Shown here in pieces: positions 1-6,724 of a stretch of DNA of 10,706 nucleotides. Numbering within the stretch: the first letter of the stretch is position 1; the number at the start of each line of letters is the position of its first letter. The notes under the pieces are model-generated. The model saw only the letters and a list, made by a program, of their open reading frames with translations. It was not told where the DNA came from and searched no databases. The position numbers were made by a program, and so were the translations under genes. The stretch comes from an uncultured Anaerolineae bacterium. GTDB taxonomy: Bacteria > Chloroflexota > Anaerolineae > Anaerolineales > UBA11858. The DNA is taken from contig CALCSH010000154.1 in the NCBI GenBank assembly GCA_937893815.1, forward strand, positions 1 through 10,706. The letters are read 5' to 3'.

Positions 1-341
1 CTGGCAGCCGTCATGCCACGCACGGGTGTAACCACCTGTCGGCTGATCAGCAAACTGACCAGAACCGCCGCCAGGAAAGCCGCCAACGCCGCGCGAGTCA
101 TCGATTCATTGACGGCGTTTTGAAAGCTGGTGAACAGATCCACTTCCAGGTTTTTGCTGGTTTCCATCATACCCATATTGCTGTCTGCCATCATGGGCAT
201 CATGGCGGCCAAATGGTGGTCAAAGGCAGAGGGAATGATGAGTTTCGTGGAAGTCGTCAGGACGATGATCCCCACCAGAATGATAACTAAATAGGAAAGA
301 AAGAGTTTCCAGCCCAAACGCTGGCGAATTTGAGCCAACAT
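1..341 (-). CDS. Sensor histidine kinase, N-terminal part (cut by window start)
   Basis: Membrane sensor kinase, of which only the first 113 residues are in the window. Residues about 12-32 form a transmembrane helix, residues about 33-82 an extracytoplasmic loop, residues about 83-100 a second helix, and the sequence then enters what looks like a HAMP domain (RQVVTPVRGM, 101-110). The loop is short and rich in His and Met (H42, H43, M47, M48, M50, M51, M56, M58, M59), which resembles metal-sensing loops and fits a Cu(I)/Ag(I) sensor such as the CusS type; this ligand role is inferred. The ATG follows the stop of the upstream response regulator by one base, with GAGAGG 7 nt before it, so the two are cotranslated. 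The catalytic domain lies outside the window, so kinase identity rests on topology, HAMP start and the paired regulator. Confidence 0.8.
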   Translation of the reverse strand, partial: MLAQIRQRLGWKLFLSYLVIILVGIIVLTTSTKLIIPSAFDHHLAAMMPMMADSNMGMMETSKNLEVDLFTSFQNAVNESMTRAALAAFLAAVLVSLLISRQVVTPVRGMTAA

Positions 342-342
342 G

Positions 343-1026
343 CTAAAGCCTCTCGTCGTTGAAACGGTAGCCGACACCGCGCACGGTGCTGATAAATTGC
401 TCGCCAATTTTCTGGCGAACATGCCCGATATGTACATCCACCACGCGGATTTCGCCGAAATATTCGTAGCCCCAAACTTTTTCGAGCAGCCGTTCCCGGC
501 TGAGCACCAAACCGCTCTGGTCGGCCAACGCTTTGAGCAAATCAAACTCAGTGGTGGTGAGTTCGATCAATTGCGCATCAACCCAGACCTGACGCGCGCC
601 AATATCCATGCGTACATGCCGAAAGAGGAGGGTCTCACTCTCGCTACCGCTGCTATCACTTTGCAGGCGGCGCAGAGCAGCCTTGACACGGGCGACCAAT
701 TCGCGCGGGCTGAAGGGTTTGGTGACGTAATCGTCAGCGCCTACCGAGAGGCCGATAATTTTGTCGGTTTCTTCGGTTTTAGCCGTCAGCATGATCACGT
801 ATACATCGGACGCTCGCCGTAACCGCGTGAGCAACTCGATACCATCCATACCGGGTAACATGATGTCGAGCACGACCAAATCGGGCTTGTAGACCTGCGC
901 AGCTTTCAGCCCGGAGGGGCCATCGCTGGCGGTAAAGACTTCGTAGCCTTCTTTGCGCAAGTAGGATGTCACCAGATTGAGGATACTGGGTTCATCATCA
1001 ACCACCAGAATTTTTACATTGGACAT
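343..1026 (-). CDS. OmpR/PhoB-family response regulator
   Basis: DNA-binding response regulator of 227 aa, the normal length for the OmpR/PhoB family. The receiver domain spans about 4-118 with acidic pocket D10/D11, phospho-acceptor D54 (VVLDIMLPGMDG), T81 and K103 (VTKPF). The winged-helix domain spans about 132-224, with the typical TTTEFDLL and a C-terminal RGVGYRF. I chose the ATG at 1026, giving MSNVKILVVDDE, because AAAGGA lies 7 nt upstream; the open frame extends further upstream but would add a non-homologous tail running into a large hairpin. It is followed one base later by its likely partner kinase. Proximity to a multicopper oxidase and a Met-rich protein suggests that the pair controls copper or another envelope metal/redox response (inference). 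Confidence 0.95.
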   Translation of the reverse strand: MSNVKILVVDDEPSILNLVTSYLRKEGYEVFTASDGPSGLKAAQVYKPDLVVLDIMLPGMDGIELLTRLRRASDVYVIMLTAKTEETDKIIGLSVGADDYVTKPFSPRELVARVKAALRRLQSDSSGSESETLLFRHVRMDIGARQVWVDAQLIELTTTEFDLLKALADQSGLVLSRERLLEKVWGYEYFGEIRVVDVHIGHVRQKIGEQFISTVRGVGYRFNDERL

Positions 1027-1057
1027 GAGATGTTCCTTTGGCAATTGGCACTCTTTC

Positions 1058-1120
1058 AAAAAACTGCCCGAAAATAGGGGTATATGGGGTGCTTTGCACC
1101 CCATATACCCCTATTTTCGG
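1058..1120 (-). terminator. 25-bp perfect hairpin followed by T6 (terminator of the oxidase gene)
   Basis: Positions 1068-1092 and 1096-1120 are perfect inverted repeats (25 bp each arm, loop TTT). On the minus strand the hairpin is followed by GCAG and then six T (1063-1058), as in a rho-independent terminator. It lies 40 bp past the multicopper oxidase stop and 42 bp before the regulator start. Arm length and perfection exceed a normal terminator, so it could also be a small palindromic repeat element that was recruited. Confidence 0.75.
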
Positions 1121-1133
1121 ATACACTGTTGAA

Positions 1134-1162
1134 AGTATACCAGCCGCGCGGGTAGAAATTCA
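1134..1162 (-). promoter_or_regulatory. Possible promoter for the OmpR-type regulator
   Basis: On the minus strand there is a TATACT -10 match (1139-1134) preceded 17 bp upstream by a weak -35 (TGAATT, 1162-1157). If real, the transcript would start near 1128 and immediately contain the long hairpin with its T-run, so the regulator leader would carry an attenuator-like structure. Only the -10 is convincing. Confidence 0.3.
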
Positions 1163-2704
1163 GGCCTCGACGCGATAGTTACGCATCATGCCCATATCTT
1201 CGTGTTCCAGATTGTGACAATGATAAAGGTATAAGCCTTCGTAATCTTCGAATTTAAGCAAGATTTTCACGCGCTCTCCCGGCAGCACCAGAACCGTATC
1301 ATGCCAGCCATCATCGACGAAGCCATCGCTGAGCGTTTCCCAGTCGGAGCGGCCCGACGAATCAATTTCGCGGCTGACAATTTGGAATTGCAGTCCGTGA
1401 ATATGCATGGGATGAGGCAGCGCCGTGCCGCCCATCATGCCCGTCCCGCCCCCGGATTGATTGGTAAACTGCCACATTTCCAGATCACCGAGTTTGACGA
1501 CTTCATCGCGATCGACTTCGTTCATGCTGAAGGTACGACCGTTGATCGTCCAACGCATGCCCATGCCCATGGCCATCGTAAAGGCGCGCGGCGAGTTGCT
1601 GTTGACAGCATCATTCTCGCTATACCCGGAGATTTTGGAGAGTTGGGCTGGCAAGGTTTCTGAAGCCTGTTCCTGGCGCTCGACCTGAACATTCAACACC
1701 GGGAAGACGGCGCCGCCATCCGGGGCAGCAGACGGCAAGTTGATCAGGCGAAGTTGATCGCCTACGGCTCTCCCGCTGAAATCCACCCACAACTCAAGGC
1801 GCTGCGCCGGGGCCAGGGTGACAGAATTCTTTACCAAGGGCTGCTCCAGCAGGCCGCCATCGCTGCCGATCACAGTCAGGGGGGTACCATCTTCCCAGGC
1901 CAGTTTGTAGATACGCGAGTTGGAGCCGTTGAGCAGACGCAGGTGATAGGGGCGCGTGGCAACCGGAAGGGTGAAATCAACCTGACCATTAATCATCAGG
2001 CGATTACCCAGGAATCCCATCATCTGATCCATCATGCCGTTGCCGCCATAGACGAGCTGGTTATCGCCATCGAAGAGGCGATCTTGAATCACCAATGGAA
2101 GATCATATTCACCGGAAGGTAATCCCAGCGCCTGCTCTTCGGCATCGCTGACGATGAACAGCCCGGCCAGCCCGTTGTATACCTGCGGGCCAGTGCGTCC
2201 GTGTGGATGGGGGTGAAACCAGTACGTCCCAGCGCGGTCAGCGACCGTGAACTCATAAGTATACGTTTCGCCTGGATCAATCGCCAGGCAGGGGTGACCA
2301 TCGGCGGCTTCGGGCACATGCAGTCCATGCCAATGGATGATAGATGGTTCTGACAGATCATTGGTGAATTGGACGCGCACCTTTTGGCCGCGCTGCACCC
2401 GAATGATCGGACCCAGGTACGAGTTGGGGATAACCTGAAGAGCATTGACATCGCCCCCCAGCACTTCACCCTGATATTGCCAAACACGGGTTTTCTGACC
2501 CGGTAGAATGGCAACTTCGGTGGGGGCGGCATGCAAAGCAATTTCAACATCCGGTGTGAAATTTTCATTCACCGACAAACCGGCAGCCGCTGATATGTCC
2601 GTACAGGCACTGAGCAGGCTGCTCAGGCTACCGCCAAAAACAGCCGCTGTTCCTAACCCCGACAAGCGTAAAAAATCCCGGCGGTTGATAGATTGATAAT
2701 TCAT
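1160..2704 (-). CDS. Tat-exported multicopper oxidase (CotA/SufI/CueO-like)
   Basis: Multicopper oxidase of 514 aa, acting outside the cytoplasmic membrane; substrate not determinable, with Cu(I) oxidation or metal detoxification likely from context. The N-terminus has a twin-arginine motif (NRRDFLRLSGLG, R8-R9) and then a lipobox-like LLSAC, so C34 may be lipidated. All four copper-binding motifs are present in order: HWHG (124-127), HPHPHG (164-169), HPMHIHG (431-437) and HCHNLEHEDMGMM (495-507), with C496 as the type 1 copper cysteine and Met after it. Three cupredoxin domains are implied by the length. There are Met clusters at 224-229 and 378-383 and at 423-424. The ATG at 2704 has GGAG 9 nt upstream. 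It follows the Met-rich protein gene and probably shares its transcript; a strong hairpin/terminator follows it. Confidence 0.95.
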   Translation of the reverse strand: MNYQSINRRDFLRLSGLGTAAVFGGSLSSLLSACTDISAAAGLSVNENFTPDVEIALHAAPTEVAILPGQKTRVWQYQGEVLGGDVNALQVIPNSYLGPIIRVQRGQKVRVQFTNDLSEPSIIHWHGLHVPEAADGHPCLAIDPGETYTYEFTVADRAGTYWFHPHPHGRTGPQVYNGLAGLFIVSDAEEQALGLPSGEYDLPLVIQDRLFDGDNQLVYGGNGMMDQMMGFLGNRLMINGQVDFTLPVATRPYHLRLLNGSNSRIYKLAWEDGTPLTVIGSDGGLLEQPLVKNSVTLAPAQRLELWVDFSGRAVGDQLRLINLPSAAPDGGAVFPVLNVQVERQEQASETLPAQLSKISGYSENDAVNSNSPRAFTMAMGMGMRWTINGRTFSMNEVDRDEVVKLGDLEMWQFTNQSGGGTGMMGGTALPHPMHIHGLQFQIVSREIDSSGRSDWETLSDGFVDDGWHDTVLVLPGERVKILLKFEDYEGLYLYHCHNLEHEDMGMMRNYRVEA

Positions 2705-2727
2705 AATGTTTTTCTCCGTAAGGCGCG

Positions 2728-2761
2728 CAGACCTCCGAGAATTGAATATCTCGGAGGTCTG
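2728..2761 (-). repeat. 13-bp inverted repeat between Met-rich gene and oxidase gene
   Basis: Arms CAGACCTCCGAGA (2728-2740) and its exact complement (2749-2761) enclose an 8-nt loop. On the minus strand no T-run follows, so it is probably not a terminator of the upstream gene; a T-run lies on the plus-strand side only. One arm carries GGAGG. The hairpin ends 23 nt before the oxidase ATG, so it may act as an intra-operon processing/stability hairpin or affect oxidase translation. Confidence 0.6.
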
Positions 2762-2775
2762 GAATTGTTTTTAAT

Positions 2776-3687
2776 TTACTCTTCGCTCATTTCGATGAAG
2801 TCGCCGTGCCAGGTGTGTGGGAAAACCTGCCCGGTGAAACCGTTGACGCTGAGCATACCAACGATGGCACCGTTTTTCTGGGTGTCAATGGTGTAGTAGC
2901 CATAGAAAGCGGTTACTTCGTCTAAAACTTCGACACCCGGGTAATATTGATCCAGGTAGCTTTGAGCCATTTCGGAGGCTTTTTCAGGGGTGACAGATAA
3001 CTCGGCCGATAGTTCAGGAACAGAGGTAGTATCACTATTTCCAAAGCTATTCATCATGCTGCCGGGGCCGTAACCCGAACCGCCCATCATCATCCCGGGG
3101 CCCATCATGCCATAGCCACCGAAGCTGCTCATCATGCCATACTTCAGGTTCCACATCATATTGGGGCCATATTCGGGGTAAACGGCTTTGGTGACCGGGT
3201 CTACCAGGAGTTCAAATGCACCGATGCCAGTGCTTTTCTCCACGATGATAGCATAAGCATTATTATCAAAAACCATAATCTCTTTGAGGGCCAGATCCTC
3301 GTTTCCGAAAGAAATCAGGTAGGATTCAACCGCCGTGCGAGCCGCATCAACGGAGAGGGGTTCAACATTCGCCTGGCTGTTATAGCTGCCCATCATGCCA
3401 CTGCTACCACCCATCATGGTGCCATAACCATACGGAGTGCCACGCTCACCCTGGTTGTACGATCCCATCATTTCGCCAGGCCCAAAGTTGGATGAACCCA
3501 TCATGGCGCCGTAGCCATACGGAGCATCGCGATCACCCTGGTTGTACGACCCCATCATTCCGCCGGGGTAAAATCCGTCGGCTCCCCAGGCCACTGAACG
3601 TCCAAACGCAAATCCAGTCCATACAAGCGCCGCAGCGCCAACCAGAACACTCACGACGATCAAAGTTATACGTAACGTTTTATTCAT
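2776..3687 (-). CDS. Met-rich membrane-anchored protein with two PepSY-like domains
   Basis: Envelope protein of 303 aa with an N-terminal signal anchor (about 5-29). Residues 36-103 are low-complexity and rich in MMG and PYGYG, with a repeated unit MMGSYNQG-x-R-x-x-PYGYG. Two similar globular domains follow (about 109-178 and 227-297), each with a helix and a small sheet ending in a G-x-V-P/Y-P-type strand, which resembles PepSY domains. They are separated by a second Met/Gly/Tyr stretch (176-213). Met clusters of this kind bind Cu(I) in copper-tolerance proteins, and the gene sits directly before a multicopper oxidase, so a copper carrier or chaperone for the oxidase is the best guess. The ATG at 3687 has AGAGGTG about 8 nt upstream. 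PepSY assignment is from pattern only. Confidence 0.85.
   Translation of the reverse strand: MNKTLRITLIVVSVLVGAAALVWTGFAFGRSVAWGADGFYPGGMMGSYNQGDRDAPYGYGAMMGSSNFGPGEMMGSYNQGERGTPYGYGTMMGGSSGMMGSYNSQANVEPLSVDAARTAVESYLISFGNEDLALKEIMVFDNNAYAIIVEKSTGIGAFELLVDPVTKAVYPEYGPNMMWNLKYGMMSSFGGYGMMGPGMMMGGSGYGPGSMMNSFGNSDTTSVPELSAELSVTPEKASEMAQSYLDQYYPGVEVLDEVTAFYGYYTIDTQKNGAIVGMLSVNGFTGQVFPHTWHGDFIEMSEE
3410..3564 (-). repeat. Intragenic direct repeat, 2 x 68 bp
   Basis: Two 68-bp copies (3410-3477 and 3497-3564) differ at several positions, many of them synonymous, and are separated by 19 bp. They encode the repeated MMG/PYGYG units of the Met-rich protein and show that this segment grew by internal duplication. 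Confidence 0.85.
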
Positions 3688-3721
3688 AGTGATACACCTC
3701 TAATACGGTATCTTGGTATTC

Positions 3722-3895
3722 CACTTTTGACTCCACTGCAAAAAGACATTTTCACCGCAGAGTGCGCAGAGAACGCCGAGATTTTCTGACGATTTCGCAG
3801 AAAAATGGCTTCTTTTTTGCCGATTTCGCACTTTTAAAACTCTGCGCTCTCCGCGTTCTCGGCGGTGAAGGTTTTTTGCAGTAGAGTCACTTTTG
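3722..3895. mobile_element. MITE-like element with 8-bp target duplication
   Basis: A 158-bp AT/GC-patchy segment (about 3730-3887) has terminal inverted repeats: ACTC-C-ACTGCAAAAA at the left end and ACTC-T-ACTGCAAAAA as the complement of the right end, continuing inward with TTCACCGC plus CGCAGAG-type motifs in both arms. It is flanked by the exact direct repeat CACTTTTG (3722-3729 and 3888-3895), as expected for a target-site duplication; the exact end may shift by 1-2 bp. It has no coding capacity. It lies upstream of the Met-rich gene and probably within its leader. The CGCAGAG motifs resemble widespread intergenic repeats of bacterial genomes. Confidence 0.75.
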
Positions 3896-3916
3896 AAAGT
3901 GGTTGATATGTCCCCC

Positions 3917-3945
3917 AGTATAGCGGTGTTGTTTGAAGAAGAAAT
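3917..3945 (-). promoter_or_regulatory. Possible promoter of the Met-rich/oxidase operon
   Basis: On the minus strand TATACT (3922-3917) is a good -10 match; the -35 region about 17 bp further upstream is poor (ATTTCT). It lies on the far side of the MITE from the gene, so the element would be transcribed as a long structured leader. No terminator is visible between the GDCCVxC gene and this site, so read-through from that gene is equally possible. Confidence 0.3.
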
Positions 3946-3991
3946 AAAGCCTAATTAAAGATCGTGTAAAGAAATCGACACAAGGTTGAGG

Positions 3992-4210
3992 CTATGCAGT
4001 TTTGTCATGGGCGGCGCGTTGTTTGGAGATACAATGATGATCTCCATAGGAGCAAAACACGCAACAATCGCCACTTAACGGTCTCAGTACGGTGCCACAA
4101 CTGGCACACGGATAAAATGCCAGTCAGTAATCAAGAGGAATATCCAAATCAACGACAAATCCACACTGTGGACAGGTCAGATTGGTGTGGGTGATAATTT
4201 CAACTTCCAT
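3992..4210 (-). CDS. GDCCVxC-type small selenoprotein (in-frame TGA = Sec29)
   Basis: Small Cys-rich protein of 72 aa when the in-frame TGA (4126-4124) is read as selenocysteine. Features in order: CPQC (13-16), IPLDY-U (24-29), FYPCASCG (32-39), LRP, GDCCVFCSYG (47-56), then C60 and Q64. As I recall the GDCCVxC domain-containing (seleno)protein family, the pattern is CPxCG, then MPxDAC (or Sec) followed by FFYEC, then GDCCVFCSYG; U29 falls exactly on the Cys/Sec position. The function is unknown; two CxxC pairs suggest metal binding or thiol/selenol redox chemistry. The ATG at 4210 has AAGGAG (4222-4217) at 6-nt spacing and overlaps the last 11 bp of the kinase gene, so translation is coupled. 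A SECIS-like hairpin follows the TGA. Without Sec it would be a broken gene, but the rest is intact and conserved. Confidence 0.88.
4090..4126 (-). promoter_or_regulatory. UGA codon plus SECIS-like hairpin of the GDCCVxC gene
   Basis: After UGA (4126-4124) the minus strand forms the stem CG-(U)-GUGCCA / UGGCAC-CG (4110-4102 with 4097-4090): eight base pairs with one bulged U at +16 and a GUUG loop at +23 to +26 from the UGA. The E. coli fdhF element has the same plan: bulged U, short stem, small G-starting loop at about +19 to +22. A competing stem ACUGGCA/UGCCAGU starts at the A of the UGA itself. Confidence 0.75.
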
Positions 4211-5972
4211 GGAAAACTCCTTCTGCGTTGGATGATTGGCTCAGAGTCACAACCAACTGAGTGCCATCTTTAAGGGCCGATTGAATCTTGAGCCGGGCGC
4301 CGATCAACTCGGCGCGTTCGTGCATCCCCAGCAGACCAAAGTGGCCACTGGGGGCAAATTCCGCCGGGCTTTCGGGAATACTAAAGCCAATCCCGTTATC
4401 TTCAATCGTCAGGACGACTTCGTCTGCCTGATAATGGATAAACAGTGCAGCAGAGGCCGCCTGGGCATGGCGGATCACATTGCTCAACCCCTCTTGTGCC
4501 ATGCGATACAACGCCAGCTCCGTTTCAGTTGATAAACGCCGCTCCGCACCCAGGTGTTGAAAATCGATGTGAATGCCGAAAGATTGCGATATTTCGCGCG
4601 CCAGCATTTCCAGGGCGGCTACCAAACCCAGATCTTCTAAATAAAGCGGACGCAAGGCACGCGTCAAACGGCGCAAATTTTGAATGGTGCCCTCGGTCAG
4701 AGACTGGATTTCCTGAAGGGCAATCATGGCCTGGGGATCTGCTGCCAGCTTCAATTGAGTCAGCTGCACCCGCTGGTTGAGAGCAATCAAGGCCTGGATG
4801 GTGTCGTCATGCAGTTCGCGGGCCAGACGCAGGCGTTCTTCTTCCTGCCCGGTGGTGATCGCTCCAATATAACCGCGCAGCCCTTCCTGGGAGCGCCTGA
4901 TTTTCTCAGCCAGATGAATCAACGTATGCTGCAAGCGGTGGATTTCCTCAATCCCGCCTACGGATTCTTCAATCGCCCGATAATCTCCCCAGGTCAATTC
5001 TGCGGCGCGTGCTTCCAGCGTCTGCAAGGGTTGGACGATTTTCTTGGCCCCAAACCAGAGCGCTATCAATGACAATAGTAAGACCGGCACCAGCACTAAA
5101 GGGGCAAGTTGAGTTGTGTTCAACAAAGGACTACTAACGGAATCCCAAGGCTCCTCAATCACCAACGCCCAACCCATGGGTTGGATCGGACTAAATGCGA
5201 CAACATGCTCATTGCTAGCCACTTGTAAATATATGGTTCCACTCTCACCCCGCAGCGCTTCAGCAACGCCAGGGTGATGATCAGCCCCCTCCAGAGGATC
5301 GGTTGTGCCAATTTGAATGATGACTTGATGGTCAGCCGTCACGACAATCGCAGTTGACCCTTCGCCGAGCGTAACTGATTCCGCCAGCATTCGCTGGATT
5401 AGCCTTGCTGGAGAAAAAGCCCCGACGGCGATGGGAGACTCAGCATCTTTCGCAGATGCGATAAAGATCAAATTTTCATTGTTTATTTCATCGATAAGGG
5501 GAGGGGAATAAACCGATTGCTGACCGGCGAGTTCCATGGCATCCTGCAGGAGCGAAGTCAAACTTTCTGGCGCTTGGTTCCAGAAAGCGGCCTCACCGGT
5601 AAAGGCTTCCAACTGTCCATCGGGCGAATATATCGCCAGGCCAAAATCAAAATCATCATCCAAGAAGGCGGATGCCTCCAGAATTTCACTGGGGGAGAGA
5701 ATTGGATCGGAAGTTCGCAGCGCTAATCCGCGCATAGCTGCCAAACGGTGATAAAGATGTTCGCCGATCGCACTGGCGGCGGTACGCGCAGCGCGCTCAT
5801 CGCGCTCCCCCACGAGCTGTCGCATGGCATGCTGATGCAGGTTCAGACTGCCGAAAGTGATCAGCAACAGGATTCCGGTAAGCGGCAGAAAGAAAAAAGC
5901 AAAGAATTGCAGGTTCAAGCCCCGCCAGCGTAAACCGGGTAACGGAAGCGATCCCTGGGGTGGTCGCGCCAT
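4200..5972 (-). CDS. Sensor histidine kinase, HisKA_3 (NarL-partner) family
   Basis: Membrane sensor kinase of 590 aa. A first transmembrane helix (about 21-43) and a second (about 288-308) enclose a 245-residue extracytoplasmic domain that looks like a double Cache (dCache) sensor. A HAMP domain follows (about 309-362). The HisKA_3 dimerisation domain has EEERLRLARELHDD with phospho-acceptor H388. The ATPase domain has the N box (QEGLSNVIRHA, N498), G1 (DNGIGF, 525-530) and G2 (GHFGLLGMHERA, from 543). It starts two bases after the stop of its NarL-type regulator, so the two are cotranslated. Its last 11 bases overlap the start of the GDCCVxC selenoprotein gene. The ligand is unknown; dCache domains usually bind small molecules. 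Confidence 0.95.
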   Translation of the reverse strand: MARPPQGSLPLPGLRWRGLNLQFFAFFFLPLTGILLLITFGSLNLHQHAMRQLVGERDERAARTAASAIGEHLYHRLAAMRGLALRTSDPILSPSEILEASAFLDDDFDFGLAIYSPDGQLEAFTGEAAFWNQAPESLTSLLQDAMELAGQQSVYSPPLIDEINNENLIFIASAKDAESPIAVGAFSPARLIQRMLAESVTLGEGSTAIVVTADHQVIIQIGTTDPLEGADHHPGVAEALRGESGTIYLQVASNEHVVAFSPIQPMGWALVIEEPWDSVSSPLLNTTQLAPLVLVPVLLLSLIALWFGAKKIVQPLQTLEARAAELTWGDYRAIEESVGGIEEIHRLQHTLIHLAEKIRRSQEGLRGYIGAITTGQEEERLRLARELHDDTIQALIALNQRVQLTQLKLAADPQAMIALQEIQSLTEGTIQNLRRLTRALRPLYLEDLGLVAALEMLAREISQSFGIHIDFQHLGAERRLSTETELALYRMAQEGLSNVIRHAQAASAALFIHYQADEVVLTIEDNGIGFSIPESPAEFAPSGHFGLLGMHERAELIGARLKIQSALKDGTQLVVTLSQSSNAEGVFHGS

Positions 5973-5974
5973 GT

Positions 5975-6643
5975 CTAACTGCCCATCTGTTCGATATCAG
6001 AAGGCAGCCAACCGAGTGAAACAGCCCGCATGACAGCTTCGGTGCGGCTGCTGGCCTGAAGTTTATTAAAAATATGCGCCAGATGTCCCTGCACAGTGCG
6101 ATCGCTGATACCCAATTGTACGCCAATGGCCTTATTGGTATCCCCGATGGCGACCTGGGTCAAAACTTCCAATTCGCGTTCGGTCAATTTTTCTACCGAC
6201 TTATTGCGCAATCCGGTAGATACCTGCGCCATCATTTTTTCGACGATGGAAGAATCCAGAGCAGAATTTCCAGCATGAACATCACGCACGGCGCGAATAA
6301 TCTCGCCGGGGGAAGCGGTTTTGAGTACATAGCCATTGGCGCCCGCCTGGAGGACAGCCATCACATAAGGATCATCATCGTATGCCGTCAGGATGAGCAC
6401 ACCTACCCCGGGGTGGGTAGCCCGCACCCAGCGCGTGACTTCAATTCCGCTGGCCTGCGGCATCTGGATATCGAGCACAGCCACATCGGGTTGATACTGC
6501 TCTATCAGCGCTCGGGCAGCTTTGCCATCATCCGCTTCGGCAACAACTTCAATATCATCCGCTTGATCAAGAAATTGGCGAATGCCAGCGCGCACAACGG
6601 CGTGGTCATCGGCTAAAAGAACACGTATATTGGCTTCATTCAT
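5975..6643 (-). CDS. NarL/FixJ-family response regulator
   Basis: DNA-binding response regulator of 222 aa. The receiver domain (about 5-122) has D12/D13, phospho-acceptor D58 (VLDIQMP), T86 and K108. The C-terminal LuxR-type helix-turn-helix (about 151-213) has LTERELEVL, then NKAIGVQLGISDRTVQGHLAHIFNKL. The ATG at 6643 is followed by MNEANIRVLLADDH, the correct domain start. No strong ribosome-binding site is visible. It lies 81 bp after the DUF2085 gene and two bases before the kinase gene, forming a classic regulator-kinase pair. Confidence 0.95.
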   Translation of the reverse strand: MNEANIRVLLADDHAVVRAGIRQFLDQADDIEVVAEADDGKAARALIEQYQPDVAVLDIQMPQASGIEVTRWVRATHPGVGVLILTAYDDDPYVMAVLQAGANGYVLKTASPGEIIRAVRDVHAGNSALDSSIVEKMMAQVSTGLRNKSVEKLTERELEVLTQVAIGDTNKAIGVQLGISDRTVQGHLAHIFNKLQASSRTEAVMRAVSLGWLPSDIEQMGS

Positions 6644-6675
6644 ACTGCTATTCTACTACGATTGGTCTGGACTTA

Positions 6676-6721
6676 TAATCACGGGGTTTCTCACGACAGT
6701 TCCCAAAGAGCCTAATCACGG
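6676..6721. repeat. Direct repeat TAATCACGG x2 upstream of the NarL-type regulator
   Basis: TAATCACGG occurs at 6676-6684 and 6713-6721, 37 bp apart, in the 81-bp gap before the regulator gene. Such paired sites can be regulator boxes (autoregulation), but the second copy touches the end region of the DUF2085 gene and the match may be chance. Confidence 0.3.
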
Positions 6722-6724
6722 CGT

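Noticed and set aside
340..822. Plus-strand 160-codon open frame
   Set aside because: It is antisense to the OmpR-type regulator, whose domains and catalytic residues are complete; no homology or ribosome-binding site.
1027..1104. Longer N-terminus for the OmpR-type regulator
   Set aside because: The extra 26 residues would be encoded partly by the palindrome, have no similarity to the family, and the ATG at 1026 has a good ribosome-binding site.
2089..2568. Minus-strand 159-codon frame within the oxidase gene
   Set aside because: It overlaps the oxidase coding region in another frame; its peptide has no recognisable domain.
3410..3564. Short CRISPR-like array
   Set aside because: Only two 68-bp diverged copies, in frame within a coding sequence and encoding a protein repeat.
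3994..4194. Plus-strand 66-codon frame in the apparent gap before the kinase
   Set aside because: It is the antisense of the GDCCVxC selenoprotein, which has a ribosome-binding site and conserved motifs.
6074..6616. Plus-strand 180-codon open frame
   Set aside because: Antisense to the NarL-type regulator with intact receiver and helix-turn-helix domains.
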